Positions 52,761-62,159 of a stretch of 64,000 bases of DNA are shown one piece after another; the stretch's first letter is position 1; every line of letters begins with the position of its first letter. The DNA lies in assembly GCF_017792025.1 (NCBI RefSeq), contig NZ_CP046956.1:310001-374000 (forward strand), written 5' to 3'. Source of the DNA: Sediminibacillus dalangtanensis. GTDB taxonomy: Bacteria > Bacillota > Bacilli > Bacillales > Amphibacillaceae. The notes below the pieces were generated by a model. That model did no database searches, was not told the DNA's origin, and saw nothing but the letters and a program-made list of their open reading frames with translations. Position numbers and translations under genes: made by a program.

Positions 52761-53136
52761 ATGGCAGTAAATATGGAATCAGCAGTAGATTTTAAAAAGT
52801 TAATGGCTACAGAACTACAAATTAATCTTTAGTGAGTTAAGTAGTGAATCAAGATTTACATTTGTAACAGAATCGGCCCTTATAGAAGGGAAAATGCATT
52901 TACAAGAATCAGATTTTAATGAAAAGTCAGCACCGCTGGGTCACTCTTTAGTCACAACAGAAAGAGCACCAAAAATTGATATTAAAGGGAAAAACATAAT
53001 TAACATCAAATCCTGTTTTTACCTGAAAGATGTTAAACTGATTCCTATTACAGACCAAAGTAATCATTTTTATCTAAATGAATTTATTCTATTTTCCGAC
53101 CACATCTTAGGGGTAACTTTAATTGAAGAAGAATAA
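52761..53136 (+). pseudogene. Small gene of ~125 codons with one frameshift
   Basis: ATG 52761 (AAGGGTGA upstream) opens MAVNMESAVDFKKLMATELQ, which runs into TAG near 52830. In another frame, coding-like sequence continues from about 52825 (FSELSSESRFTFVTESAL) through 52894-53136, ending ...HILGVTLIEEE. One indel near 52820-52830 would join them into a protein of about 124 aa. The family is not recognised. A sequencing error cannot be excluded. Confidence 0.6.
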
Positions 53137-53160
53137 CGGAGCAGTGTTGTTAAAGTAAAA

Positions 53161-53650
53161 GGGTGCTTTAGTTGAAGAGGAAAAACGTATAAGTGTCTAA
53201 TAAAAAAGTAATGCAAAAAATTGAGATGAAGCACATTAAGTATTATTACAAGACATAAATAAAATTATGGAGGTATAGTTATGTGGTTAATATTAGGGGC
53301 GATTGCCATAGTAGCAACTTTTATAAATTTGTATATGTATAAAGCAGGAAAGGATTATAAGCTTGCTATGGCGATGGGATTATCATTTACAGCATTAACA
53401 CTCTGTGCAGAGTACAGTCTTGTATCTCGGTGGGTAAAAGTGGAAGATTGGGCAGCCTTATTGGATGTAGTACCTGGTATGGAAAGGGCGCTATGGGTTT
53501 TGACAATTGTTTCTATCTTACTAAATATAGCACCTATACTTTTAGAACGAAAAGGCAAGAAGTAATTACTTAATTTTCATTTATATATTATGCAATTATT
53601 GTGTAGGTCTTTATGTATAACCAAGGGGTGCTTTAGTTGAAGAGGAAAAA
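53161..53650. repeat. Direct repeat pair flanking a small membrane-protein gene
   Basis: GGGTGCTTTAGTTGAAGAGG followed by AAAAA occurs at 53161-53185 and again at 53626-53650, in the same orientation, 465 bases apart. A related version is at 53109-53134, the end of the frameshifted gene (GGGGTAACTTTAATTGAAGAA). The repeats therefore look like copies of that gene's 3' end, bracketing the gene at 53281-53565. Confidence 0.75.
53281..53565 (+). CDS. Small membrane protein of unknown function
   Basis: A 94-aa protein with three hydrophobic segments (about residues 2-20, 28-48 and 70-88) and a basic end LLERKGKK. It has no family signature that I recognise. TGGAGG lies 8 nt before the ATG and a terminator follows at 53663, so it looks like an expressed single gene. 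It sits in a decayed region between a frameshifted gene and a convergent SDR gene. Confidence 0.7.
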   Translation: MWLILGAIAIVATFINLYMYKAGKDYKLAMAMGLSFTALTLCAEYSLVSRWVKVEDWAALLDVVPGMERALWVLTIVSILLNIAPILLERKGKK

Positions 53651-53662
53651 TTAAATATCACA

Positions 53663-53695
53663 TAAAAACGCTCAGAAAACCTTCTGAGCGTTTTA
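53663..53695. terminator. Terminator after the small membrane protein
   Basis: Stem AAAACGCTCAGAA / TTCTGAGCGTTTT with a 5-nt loop and TAGTTTG tail. A- and T-runs on both sides. Confidence 0.85.
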
Positions 53696-53829
53696 GTTTG
53701 CTATTACTGTTAAATTGGGTTTGGAATGTATGCGAATTATTGTGTTTTTTCTAAAGTTATCAGCATTTTTTCCTCCCCAAATTAAACCTGTTAATTATAG
53801 GAGTGCTTTCTAATGAAAGTTTTAACTAC

Positions 53830-54717
53830 CTAGTTTGCATTCAGTCCTCCGGTTGCACTATATACATGGCCTGTTACATAGCTTGCTTGCTCGGAAGCGA
53901 GGAAAACGTAAATACCGCTCAGCTCAACAGGCTGGCCAGCGCGCTGCAAAGGCGTTTCCGGTGTTTCTTTTCCGAAGGTCGGAATGTTTTCCTGTGGCTG
54001 GCCGCCGGATATTTGCAGGGCAGACCAGAACGGTCCGGGTGCTACGGAATTCACGCGTATCCCCCTGGAGGATAATTGTTTTGACATGGATTTTGTGAAT
54101 CCTACAATGGCGCTTTTCGTTGCTGCATAATCCGGTAATAGTGGAGATGGATTATAAGCCTCTACCGAAGAGGTGGTGATGATTGAACTTCCTTCAGGCA
54201 TATGAGGCAACGCTTCTTGTACCATCCAGTACATGGAAAACACATTGATCTCGAATGTAGAAACGAGTTGCTCGGTGGTAAGATCGGCGATATCTTTCAC
54301 TGCCTGTTGCTTCCCAGCTACAAGTACAAGGGTATCCAAACCACCTAGCGCCTTAACTGCATCTTGTACGAGCCTGCGGCTAAATTCCTCTTCACGCAAG
54401 TCTCCGGGCAGCAAGATAGCTTTTCGTCCTTCTTGCTCGATTAATTCTTTTACCTCTTGGGCGTCGGGTTCTTCAACGGGAAGATAGTTGATTGCTACGT
54501 CCGCACCTTCTCGTGCATAAGCAATTGCGGCAGCACGGCCGATGCCGGAGTCGCCACCTGTAATCAATGCTTTTCTCCCTTTTAGTTGGCCGGAACCTTC
54601 ATAGCTGTTTTCTCCACAGTCTGGAACAGGCTCCATTTCTTTTTGGATACCTGGCGGGTTTTGATATTGTTTTGGGAAATCTTTATGATAATACTTTTCT
54701 ATTGGGTTCTTAGGCAT
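53830..54717 (-). CDS. Short-chain dehydrogenase, YdaD/YhdF-like
   Basis: NAD(P)-dependent SDR of 295 aa with a ~45-residue N-terminal extension (starts [21 protein letters not shown]). The Rossmann motif is [10 protein letters not shown] near residue 54, and the catalytic tetrad region shows [21 protein letters not shown] (Tyr-x-x-x-Lys) followed by [11 protein letters not shown]. subtilis relatives of this type are general-stress proteins of unknown substrate. The ATG at 54717 follows AAAGG at a rather long spacing; the frame extends further upstream without a better site. A decayed copy of its 3' end is at 52514-52651. Confidence 0.88.
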   Translation of the reverse strand: MPKNPIEKYYHKDFPKQYQNPPGIQKEMEPVPDCGENSYEGSGQLKGRKALITGGDSGIGRAAAIAYAREGADVAINYLPVEEPDAQEVKELIEQEGRKAILLPGDLREEEFSRRLVQDAVKALGGLDTLVLVAGKQQAVKDIADLTTEQLVSTFEINVFSMYWMVQEALPHMPEGSSIITTSSVEAYNPSPLLPDYAATKSAIVGFTKSMSKQLSSRGIRVNSVAPGPFWSALQISGGQPQENIPTFGKETPETPLQRAGQPVELSGIYVFLASEQASYVTGHVYSATGGLNAN

Positions 54718-54763
54718 AAATAAAACCAACCTTTCTGAAATCTTGTAAGGACATGTAGGTTTC

Positions 54764-54789
54764 CTACCTCGTTCGCAGCAAGGATAAAC
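54764..54789 (-). promoter_or_regulatory. Possible sigma-B promoter of the SDR gene
   Basis: Minus-strand GTTTAT, 14 bases, then AGGTAG resembles the sigma-B pattern GTTTAA-N12-15-GGGTAT with three mismatches, 47 bases before the start codon. The stress-protein relatives make it plausible, but the match is weak. Confidence 0.3.
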
Positions 54790-54858
54790 ATTGCCGGGAC
54801 GAGCAAAGGGAAAATACCGCAACAATCAAGAGGAAACGGTCGGATGTTAAAAATAAGT

Positions 54859-55210
54859 TGAAAGCGCATTCATTTTCTGGTACTGTAGAATTGTCGAAAC
54901 GTTTCAATGATTTAAAAGAAAAGAACGGGAAGTTTTGGAATGGAAGGGGGAAGGGTGTACTTTCTTCAACTCAGAGCATGCAAAAGTGGTAAGCCAGCAT
55001 AAGCGGAGCGAAGATAATTAGGAAAAATGGCAACGATAGTGCGTAACAGAAGTCCGAATTTCTCATGGCCTTTTACCCGATCTACAAGAAATGCAGCAGG
55101 CGACAATCCGGATAAAGGTATGTTATTGGAAAACGGTACAACGAAAAGAAGTGCGTTCAAAGCTATTATATGGATGGTTTCATGACGGCATTGATTGAAA
55201 CGTTTCAATC
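54859..55210 (+). promoter_or_regulatory. LacI-type operators and cre-like site before the sugar-binding gene
   Basis: The ~420-base region before the solute-binding gene holds the perfect 18-bp palindrome GATTGAAACGTTTCAATC (55193-55210). A second site with core GAAACGTTTC is at 54895-54904, and a cre-like TGAAAGCGCATTCA is at 54859-54872 with one core mismatch. Central-CG palindromes of this sort bind LacI/GalR-family repressors. The regulator gene is not in the window. The two sites ~300 bases apart could allow looping. No other gene is seen in this interval. Confidence 0.7.
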
Positions 55211-55250
55211 AGCGTTGAAGGGTTTTATAACATATCAAAGGAGTGTGGAG

Positions 55251-56477
55251 ATGTTGAAGAAGGGAAGCAAAGTCTTTCTGTTTGCAATAATCCTGATTGG
55301 TACTGCTTTTGTTTTGGGGGCCTGTTCCAATGCTTCCTCTGGTTCTGACGATACGCTTCAAGTATGGACGATGTCTGATGAATTGGAAGGGTTTGTGGAG
55401 GATTATGAAGCAGAACATGATATCGAGATAGAAGTACAAACAATTCCTTGGGAAAATGCACATGACAAATTATTGACAGCAGTCGCCTCCGGGAAGGGCC
55501 CCGATGTGTTGCAAATCGGCACCACGTGGGTCGCGGAATTTGCGGAAGCCGGAGCTTTTTATGATATGTCGGATGATATTGGCGACTATGAAAATTTAGA
55601 ATTGGGTAATTTTTTTGAAGGGGCTAGAGGGACAGCGGAATATGAGGATCAAGTGATCGGGATTCCATGGTATGTGGATACGCGGGCCCTTTTTTATCGA
55701 ACAGATATTTTAGAAGAGGTCGGCTATCCTGATGGACCGCAAACGTGGGAGGAGATGATCGATGCATCTGAAAAACTTGCGGACAGAGGGGACGGTCAAT
55801 ATGCAATCGATTTACCCCGAACAGACCCGCAGTTCCCGTTTATGTTAGGTTGGCAGCAAGGTTGGACGTATGAAGTAGGCGAAGGATCAGCAAACTTCGA
55901 TGATCCTGCTTTTAAAGATGCAGTTGATATTTATACCAAATTCTATGAAGAAGGATATTCCCAACTGGAAGAGGGCAAAGAGATTGTCCAGGCATTCAGC
56001 GATGGGTCTAAACCGATGTTCTTCAGCGGCCCGTGGGATATCAAGACAATAAAGGATAACGGCGAAGATATTGAAGGAAAATGGGATGTCGCGCAAATGC
56101 CAGAAGGTGAAACAAATAAATCGATGATGGGTGGAGCGCATTTGTCGATATTCCATAATTCGGAGAAGGTGGACGAAGCGCTTGATTTCATTAATTGGAT
56201 GGCTGATACCGATACACAATTGGCCTGGTATGAAACAATGAGCGAGTTGCCGGCTAATCAAGCGGCATGGGAAGATTCGATTTTAGCTGATGACCCGATG
56301 GTGAGTACCTTTGGAGAACAACTGAAGTCAACGGAACCACTGCCGCTGATTCCAGAATATGAAAGAATGGGAAATGAACTGTTAGACACACTGGAACAGA
56401 TTTACCGAGGCGGTGCAGATACAGAGGAAGCACTAGAAAACTATCGGAAAGAAGTAGACGATATTTTGTCCGAATAG
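55251..56477 (+). CDS. Sugar ABC transporter solute-binding lipoprotein (family 1)
   Basis: A 408-aa extracellular binding protein with signal peptide and lipobox Cys25 (VLGACSN). Family-1 features are LQVWTMSDELEG, the DVLQIGTTWVAEFAEAG motif and GAHLSIFHNSEKVDEALDFINWM near residue 300. The ligand is probably an oligosaccharide. No permease or ATPase gene adjoins it, so it either uses a shared system or its partners were lost. AAAGGAG is 7 nt before ATG 55251; the longer frame is rejected. GH35-like and sulfatase genes follow. Confidence 0.88.
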   Translation: MLKKGSKVFLFAIILIGTAFVLGACSNASSGSDDTLQVWTMSDELEGFVEDYEAEHDIEIEVQTIPWENAHDKLLTAVASGKGPDVLQIGTTWVAEFAEAGAFYDMSDDIGDYENLELGNFFEGARGTAEYEDQVIGIPWYVDTRALFYRTDILEEVGYPDGPQTWEEMIDASEKLADRGDGQYAIDLPRTDPQFPFMLGWQQGWTYEVGEGSANFDDPAFKDAVDIYTKFYEEGYSQLEEGKEIVQAFSDGSKPMFFSGPWDIKTIKDNGEDIEGKWDVAQMPEGETNKSMMGGAHLSIFHNSEKVDEALDFINWMADTDTQLAWYETMSELPANQAAWEDSILADDPMVSTFGEQLKSTEPLPLIPEYERMGNELLDTLEQIYRGGADTEEALENYRKEVDDILSE

Positions 56478-56487
56478 GCTTCTTACT

Positions 56488-56525
56488 AGAGAGGGGGGCG
56501 ATTATACCTCTCTCCTTTTCTTATT
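56488..56525 (+). terminator. Terminator after the solute-binding gene
   Basis: Stem AGAGAGG / CCTCTCT with a 12-nt loop and CCTTTTCTTATT tail, starting 11 bases after the stop. Confidence 0.7.
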
Positions 56526-56581
56526 GTATAGGAAATTATAAATTTAACTGTCTGTGGATAATTATTGGCTGAACCAGCCAT

Positions 56582-56760
56582 GTCCGGCTCCAGCGCCTAC
56601 CCCCTCGAGGTCTTAAGCCCACCCTCTGTGTGGCAAAAAGCGCCACGTCGAGGCTGTTCTTAAGCTTGTCGGGGGCTCACACGATGTGGGTCATGCAGGC
56701 GTTGCCACAGGATGTGGCGGCTCTAGCCTGTACTCCTTTAAACAGGCGCTTGCGCTTTTG
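56582..56760. repeat. Interspersed repeat, family B, expanded copy
   Basis: Reverse-oriented relative of the 39725-39963 units. CAGCGCCTACCCCCTCGAGG at 56591 and AAGCTTGTCGGGGG near 56663 are the shared core, and AGGCGCTTGCGCTTTT ends it. Between core and end about 60 extra bases are inserted (about 56678-56742) that include GCCACAGGATGTGGC, so this copy is longer. Confidence 0.85.
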
Positions 56761-56801
56761 TCCTATGTTTAACACGATAACCGAATAAGAGGAGAATGGA
56801 A

Positions 56802-59165
56802 ATGATGGAAGTAAAAGATGAAAAAATGATCCTGAATGGAGAAGAGGTTATCCTTTTCGGAGGGGAGCTGCATTATTTTCGTGTGCCGAAGCCGGAATGG
56901 AGAAACCGCATCAGGCAAGCAAAGGAAGCAGGGCTGAACATGATCAGCACTTATATTCCCTGGGGAATTCATGAATATGAAGAAGGTAAAATCGACTTAT
57001 CGGGTACTTCGAGAGAGGAACTTGATCTTATTTCCTTTTTAGAGATCGTCAAGGAAGAAGAGATGTACTGTTTGGTCCGTCCGGGTCCGTATGTGATGGC
57101 CGAGGTGATCGATCACGGAATTCCGACCTGGTTTATTGAGCATTATCCGAATGCCATGGCAAAAACGGAGGAAGGCAAAGTCCATCCGACCAGAGTGGTC
57201 AGCTACATGCATCCGACTTATTTAGAGAAAGTGGAAAATTGGTACAAGTATGTTTGTCCAATCATCGAAAGATTTCAGTGGCATCATGGCGGACCGATTA
57301 TCATGTTTCAATTAGACAATGAAGTCGGGATGTTTCATTGGGTCACAAACCAGGGAGATTTTAGCTCTGTAACGCTGGACCTCTTCACGAACTATTTAGA
57401 AAACAAGTATTCCTTAAGCGAGTTTAAGGAAACATTTCATGTCGAGGATAACAGTATTGCCGATTTTGTGGAAACGAAGATACGGCAGCCGCAAGCGCTA
57501 TATAGCATGACATTGAAAAACGAGTTCAGTTTATTTATGCGGGTACATTACCGGCAATATATCGAACGTTTGAAACAGCTTGCAGATAGCGAGGGCATCC
57601 AGGTGCCTTATGTGATAAACATTCATGGGTTTGATACCGTGGACCACTTGAAACGGGGGACAAAATATCCGATCGGATTATCGCAATTAGTAGAGGTTGC
57701 CAAAATAGATGGGGTAATGGCGGCAGGTGATTATTATATAGGAAACATTGAGTATGATAACTTTGTTGACATTGTCCTAGCGAATGCGTTTACCAAATCC
57801 ATTCAATGGAAAGAGCAGCCTCTGTTTTCCGCTGAATTCCAAGGAGGCAGCATTCCCGACCGGCCGAGACTGCAGCCAAGTACATTCGACTTAACGACCC
57901 GCCTTTGCATTGCCAACGGGATGAATGCGGCAAACTATTATATGTTTGTCGGCGGCGAGAACTTTGGCGGAATCGGTATATTGGGCAGGCGTCATGAATG
58001 GCAGGCCCCTTTAACGATGATGGGTGAAAAACGGGCACACTTTCAGGTGATCCAGCATCTGGGGCATATGCTGCGGGTTTATCAGCAGCCATTAGCACGG
58101 TCAAAGCCGGAGATCCATACCCATCTTGCCTTCTATCCAGACTACTTCATGACCGAATTCAGCAATCAATTCACGGCTGAATGGGATAAATCGCTACAAC
58201 AGGAAAGAGAAACCAATCTCTTTAATGGGCTGGCGAAAGGTCTGCGCGTGAACAACATTGTCTATGATGGCTTCAACTTATTAAAGGACGGCAATATAAA
58301 TGTAGCAGAAATTCCGTCCCTGTGGGTGTTTGCCCATGAGCGGATGGACGGAAAAGTCCAGAGAAAGCTGATGGATTATATCGAAACGGGCGGCGAACTC
58401 GTCTTGTTTCCGGTCATCCCGACTAAAGATATGAACGGGGAGCCATGCACCGTGTTGAAAGATTACATGGATGTGGATGTAAAAGGGACCGAAGCTGGCG
58501 GGTTTGTTCAGGTAGACGATGTCGACAATGTGAAAATCGACCGCATGGAAACGTATGACATCCAGGAAGGCGCCTTCGGATGGGCTGAAAACGAGGAAAA
58601 ATCTGTGGTCGCTTTCGAGAAGCGCTTAGGAAAAGGCAAATTAGTGATGTTCGGTGTCAGCATGGAATTTGACTATCAATATAAAAAAGAAATATACAGA
58701 AATCTAGCGGCAAAAATCGGCGTGAAAAGTAGTATCCGTGTCGAGGCGGAAGTGGATGTTTCGGTGAGAGCCGAGGGCCGGGATGGAATGTTTGTTTTCC
58801 TGAACAACTTTGACGAATACGAAAAGGAAACAACGGTCGGTTATCGAAACAACCAGTTGTTCGATGGAAAAGCAATAACCGTTCCTGGCAAAGGTGGCCT
58901 CCTGTTACCGATAAATGTGCAGCTGCGCGTTGATTTATCGATTCTGTATGCCACAGCGGAAATCGTCGAGCTGACGGAGGCGGACCGGAAATTAGCGATG
59001 ATGATCAGAAGAAAACAAGGCCAGGAAGAAATCGTGCTTCAGTCAGAAAACTGGCGTCCCGAACAGAATGGAAATATTCAGATCGTGGATACAGGTGCGG
59101 GAGAATACCGTGTTCTTATTGATTCGCCGGAAGAATATGAAACGATAGAACTTTTACCAGTGTAA
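56802..59165 (+). CDS. Glycoside hydrolase, family 35-like beta-galactosidase
   Basis: A 787-aa enzyme with an N-terminal TIM barrel of the GH35 type: GGELHYFRVPKPEWRNRI, AKEAGLNMISTYIPWGIHE, VRPGPYVMAEV, then GGPIIMFQLDNEVG with the likely acid/base Glu174 and SAEFQGG with the likely nucleophile Glu345. C-terminal beta domains follow. No signal peptide, so it acts on imported oligosaccharides. GAGGAG fits ATG 56802 (8 nt) better than ATG 56796. With the binding protein before and the sulfatase after it suggests use of a galactose-containing, perhaps sulfated, glycan. Confidence 0.82.
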   Translation: MMEVKDEKMILNGEEVILFGGELHYFRVPKPEWRNRIRQAKEAGLNMISTYIPWGIHEYEEGKIDLSGTSREELDLISFLEIVKEEEMYCLVRPGPYVMAEVIDHGIPTWFIEHYPNAMAKTEEGKVHPTRVVSYMHPTYLEKVENWYKYVCPIIERFQWHHGGPIIMFQLDNEVGMFHWVTNQGDFSSVTLDLFTNYLENKYSLSEFKETFHVEDNSIADFVETKIRQPQALYSMTLKNEFSLFMRVHYRQYIERLKQLADSEGIQVPYVINIHGFDTVDHLKRGTKYPIGLSQLVEVAKIDGVMAAGDYYIGNIEYDNFVDIVLANAFTKSIQWKEQPLFSAEFQGGSIPDRPRLQPSTFDLTTRLCIANGMNAANYYMFVGGENFGGIGILGRRHEWQAPLTMMGEKRAHFQVIQHLGHMLRVYQQPLARSKPEIHTHLAFYPDYFMTEFSNQFTAEWDKSLQQERETNLFNGLAKGLRVNNIVYDGFNLLKDGNINVAEIPSLWVFAHERMDGKVQRKLMDYIETGGELVLFPVIPTKDMNGEPCTVLKDYMDVDVKGTEAGGFVQVDDVDNVKIDRMETYDIQEGAFGWAENEEKSVVAFEKRLGKGKLVMFGVSMEFDYQYKKEIYRNLAAKIGVKSSIRVEAEVDVSVRAEGRDGMFVFLNNFDEYEKETTVGYRNNQLFDGKAITVPGKGGLLLPINVQLRVDLSILYATAEIVELTEADRKLAMMIRRKQGQEEIVLQSENWRPEQNGNIQIVDTGAGEYRVLIDSPEEYETIELLPV

Positions 59166-59265
59166 GAGACTTTGTGTGTTGGTTCAGGCTATCTTTCTTG
59201 GTTTTCTGGTAAGTATGTGGGCTTGAGCAAGTTTCGGCACAATTTTTCGTTCTTTGGGGGTAGGG

Positions 59266-59315
59266 CTTCAGCAGGGAGGCTGACCAGCCACCCGCGGAAA
59301 GCGTAGTGGTAGCGA
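59266..59315. repeat. Interspersed repeat, family A, truncated copy
   Basis: Only the right part of family A is left: GGAGGCTGACCAGCCACCCG then CGGAAAGCGTAGTGG, compare 8575-8609. It lies between the glycosidase and sulfatase genes. Confidence 0.75.
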
Positions 59316-59384
59316 GAAATCGTCTTCATGCCGTATATAGTAGTTGTTTACCACCTGATAATTGTTGAAAGGGAGGACAAGTCT

Positions 59385-60830
59385 ATGAAAATACTCTATA
59401 TCGATATCGATGCCTTGCGTCCTGATCACTTAGGGTGCTATGGCTATCATCGTAATACCTCGCCAAACATCGACCGTATCGCAGAACAAGGCGTCCGTTT
59501 TACCAATCATTATGCCTCCGATGTACCGTGCGCCCCGTCACGCTCTGCTTTGTTCAGTTCGCAGTTCGGAATCCATAACGGGGTCGTCAACCACGGTGGA
59601 TTACAAGCGGATATGCGCCCGATCGGAAAAGACAGACCATTCAACTTTCATGACTCACAGTACCAGACATGGGTGGACACGCTGCGAAGCAAAAACATGC
59701 ATACGGCGATTATCAGTCCATTTCCCGGCCGCCACGAAGCCTGGCACATTTTACGCGGATTCCTGGAAACATATGATACGGGAAAACATGCGGGAGAAAC
59801 AGCGGATGATGTGACAAAAGAGGCACTGGATTGGTTGGAATCCCGCGGAAGGGATAAGGAGGATTGGTTCTTATACCTTAACGTGTGGGACCCGCATACG
59901 CCTTATCGAACACCTGCCTCGTATGGGAATCCGTTTGAAAAGGAGCCGGCACCTGAATGGCTTACCGAAGAAAGGATTGCCGAGCACCGTGCCAGTTTTG
60001 GCCCCTATAGCGCACGGGATCTACCTCCAGTAAGACAATGGCCGGGGATTCCGGAAGAAATCCACGACCGGAATGATTTCAAGGCATGGGTAGATGGGTA
60101 TGATACCGCCATCCGTTACGTAGATGAACACATAGGGAAAATCATCGATCAGTTGGAAATACAAGAAATCCTGGAAGAAACAATCATCATCATTTCTGCT
60201 GATCACGGGGAAAACCAGGGAGAGTTGAATGTCTATGGAGACCACCAGTTAGCCGACCATGTCACTTGCCGTATCCCTTTTATCATCTCCGGACCAGGTA
60301 TTATCCAAGGTCATGTGGATGAGGACTTGCATTATCAAATCGATGTCGGGCCGACGCTGGCAGAACTTGCTGACGGGAAGCAGCGTGAAAAGTGGGACGG
60401 GCGAAGTTTTTTGCCTGCCATTATCGATGGAAAATCGTCGGGGAGGCCTCATTTGGTTGTCAGTCAGTGTGCCTGGAGTTGTCAGCGAGGCGTGCGTTTT
60501 GATAATTGGATGCTTATCCGTACATATCATGACGGATTAAAGGAACTTCCCGATTTCATGTTGTTTGATATTGAAAACGATCCGCATGAAACCAATAACT
60601 TGATTGATGAACACCCTGAAGTGCTGGCGAAAGGTCTGCGCATCCTGGATGAATGGGTGACAGAACAGATGAAGACCTCTGATTCACCCGTCGATCCGAT
60701 GTGGAGCGTGATTCATGAAGGTGGTCCTTTTCATACAAGAGATGACCTGGATTTAGATCGGTATTTGGAAAAACTACACAAAGAAGGCAGGAATGAGGCA
60801 GCGGCTAGATTAGAACAGCGATATCGATAA
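59385..60830 (+). CDS. Sulfatase (type I, Cys-formylglycine)
   Basis: A 481-aa alkaline-phosphatase-fold sulfatase. The metal aspartates are in LYIDIDALRPDHLGCYGY. The modification site is CAPSR (Cys49-Arg53), where Cys becomes formylglycine, and IISADHGENQGEL completes the metal site. There is no signal peptide, so it acts in the cytoplasm, presumably on sulfated oligosaccharide taken up by the neighbouring system. GGGAGG fits ATG 59385. No formylglycine-generating enzyme gene is in the window. Confidence 0.9.
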   Translation: MKILYIDIDALRPDHLGCYGYHRNTSPNIDRIAEQGVRFTNHYASDVPCAPSRSALFSSQFGIHNGVVNHGGLQADMRPIGKDRPFNFHDSQYQTWVDTLRSKNMHTAIISPFPGRHEAWHILRGFLETYDTGKHAGETADDVTKEALDWLESRGRDKEDWFLYLNVWDPHTPYRTPASYGNPFEKEPAPEWLTEERIAEHRASFGPYSARDLPPVRQWPGIPEEIHDRNDFKAWVDGYDTAIRYVDEHIGKIIDQLEIQEILEETIIIISADHGENQGELNVYGDHQLADHVTCRIPFIISGPGIIQGHVDEDLHYQIDVGPTLAELADGKQREKWDGRSFLPAIIDGKSSGRPHLVVSQCAWSCQRGVRFDNWMLIRTYHDGLKELPDFMLFDIENDPHETNNLIDEHPEVLAKGLRILDEWVTEQMKTSDSPVDPMWSVIHEGGPFHTRDDLDLDRYLEKLHKEGRNEAAARLEQRYR

Positions 60831-60885
60831 GAAAAGCCATCATCCAAATCGTAGGTTGGAAGAGCGCTGCCCCTCAAAGAGTATA

Positions 60886-60920
60886 AAAAAATCGAGCTTG
60901 CATGTTCAAGCTCGATTTTT
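60886..60920. terminator. Bidirectional terminator, sulfatase and fabF
   Basis: Perfect stem AAAAATCGAGCTTG / CAAGCTCGATTTTT with a 6-nt loop between two converging genes. Confidence 0.92.
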
Positions 60921-60923
60921 CCT

Positions 60924-62159
60924 TTACTCAGAAAACTTTTTAAATGCCAGCACGGCATTATGCCCGCCGAAACCAAAACCATTGGAAATGGCATGGTTTA
61001 TCTCTGTTTTGACGGCTTGATTTGGTACGTAATCCAAATCGCATTCCTCATCCGGTGTTTCATAATTAATGGTCGGCGGAGCGGTGTCTTCCAGGATGCT
61101 TTTCAGCGTGACGACTGCTTCGAGCCCGCCTGCCGCACCGAACAGATGTCCGGTCATCGATTTTGTCGAACTCACCTTCAGGTCGTAAGCGTGCGAACCA
61201 AATACACGTTTAATCGCATTTGTTTCCGATTTGTCTCCGTCCGGTGTGCTTGTTCCGTGGGCATTGATGTAATCAACAGCCGTCGGTTCGATATTTGCCA
61301 TATTCAAAGCAAGCTTCATGGCGTTGGCAGCACCCTCAAAGTCAGGAGCGGTGATATGATGGGCATCCGTTGTCGACCCATAGCCGACGACTTCCCCTAA
61401 AATGGAAGCCCCTCTTGCTTTGGCATGCTCATATTCCTCCAGGAATAAAATGCCTGATCCTTCTGACATGACAAACCCATCCCGTCCGCTGTCAAAAGGG
61501 CGGCTGGCTTGTTCTGGAGAATCGTTGAAGGTGGACATGGCCCTCATTTTTGAAAATCCAGCAAAAGCTACCGGAGTGATAGAGGCTTCTGCCCCGCCGG
61601 CAAGAATGCCATCTGAGTAGCCGTGTTTGATATTCAGATATGCTTCCCCGATGGCCTGATTCCCTGTGGCACAAGCCGAGACAGGGGAGAAGCTTGGACC
61701 TTTGAAACCATTTTTGATAGAAAGGATGCCTGAAGCCATATTGCTGATCATCATCGGCACCATAAACGGCGAAACTCGCTTCGGCCCTTTGTCGAGAAAC
61801 GCTTTGTGCTGTTCCAGCGTCGTATGGATCCCACCGATGCCGGATCCGACATAAACGCCGAGTCTTTCCTTGTTTGCTTTTTCCAAATCCAAGCCGGACT
61901 GAGCCAAAGCTTGCTGAGCTGCGGCAACGGCATACTGAATGAATAAGTCATACTTACTTATTTCTTTTTTCTCGAGATATTGCGCGGCATCGAAATCGGT
62001 AATATAACCGGCGATTTGCGTATTTATGTTTTCATAGCCATCTGCTTGGATTCTTTTAATGCCTGATTTCCCTTGTTTCACATTGTCCCAGAGAGCCTCG
62101 ACAGTGTTTCCGAGTGGCGAGACAACTCCGTATCCTGTTACTACTACTCTTCTTGTCAT
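60924..62159 (-). CDS. Beta-ketoacyl-ACP synthase II, FabF-like
   Basis: Condensing enzyme (411 aa) that extends acyl-ACP with malonyl-ACP. The catalytic triad is Cys163 in SACATGNQAIGE, His in NAHGTSTPDGD and His in STKSMTGHLFGAAG; the C-terminus has SNGFGFGGHNAVL. ATG 62159 overlaps the TetR stop as ATGA, and GGAGA fits it; ATG 62165 is an alternative. It is not in a fab operon but follows a TetR regulator, so it is likely a second FabF with a special role or inducer. Confidence 0.88.
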   Translation of the reverse strand: MTRRVVVTGYGVVSPLGNTVEALWDNVKQGKSGIKRIQADGYENINTQIAGYITDFDAAQYLEKKEISKYDLFIQYAVAAAQQALAQSGLDLEKANKERLGVYVGSGIGGIHTTLEQHKAFLDKGPKRVSPFMVPMMISNMASGILSIKNGFKGPSFSPVSACATGNQAIGEAYLNIKHGYSDGILAGGAEASITPVAFAGFSKMRAMSTFNDSPEQASRPFDSGRDGFVMSEGSGILFLEEYEHAKARGASILGEVVGYGSTTDAHHITAPDFEGAANAMKLALNMANIEPTAVDYINAHGTSTPDGDKSETNAIKRVFGSHAYDLKVSSTKSMTGHLFGAAGGLEAVVTLKSILEDTAPPTINYETPDEECDLDYVPNQAVKTEINHAISNGFGFGGHNAVLAFKKFSE

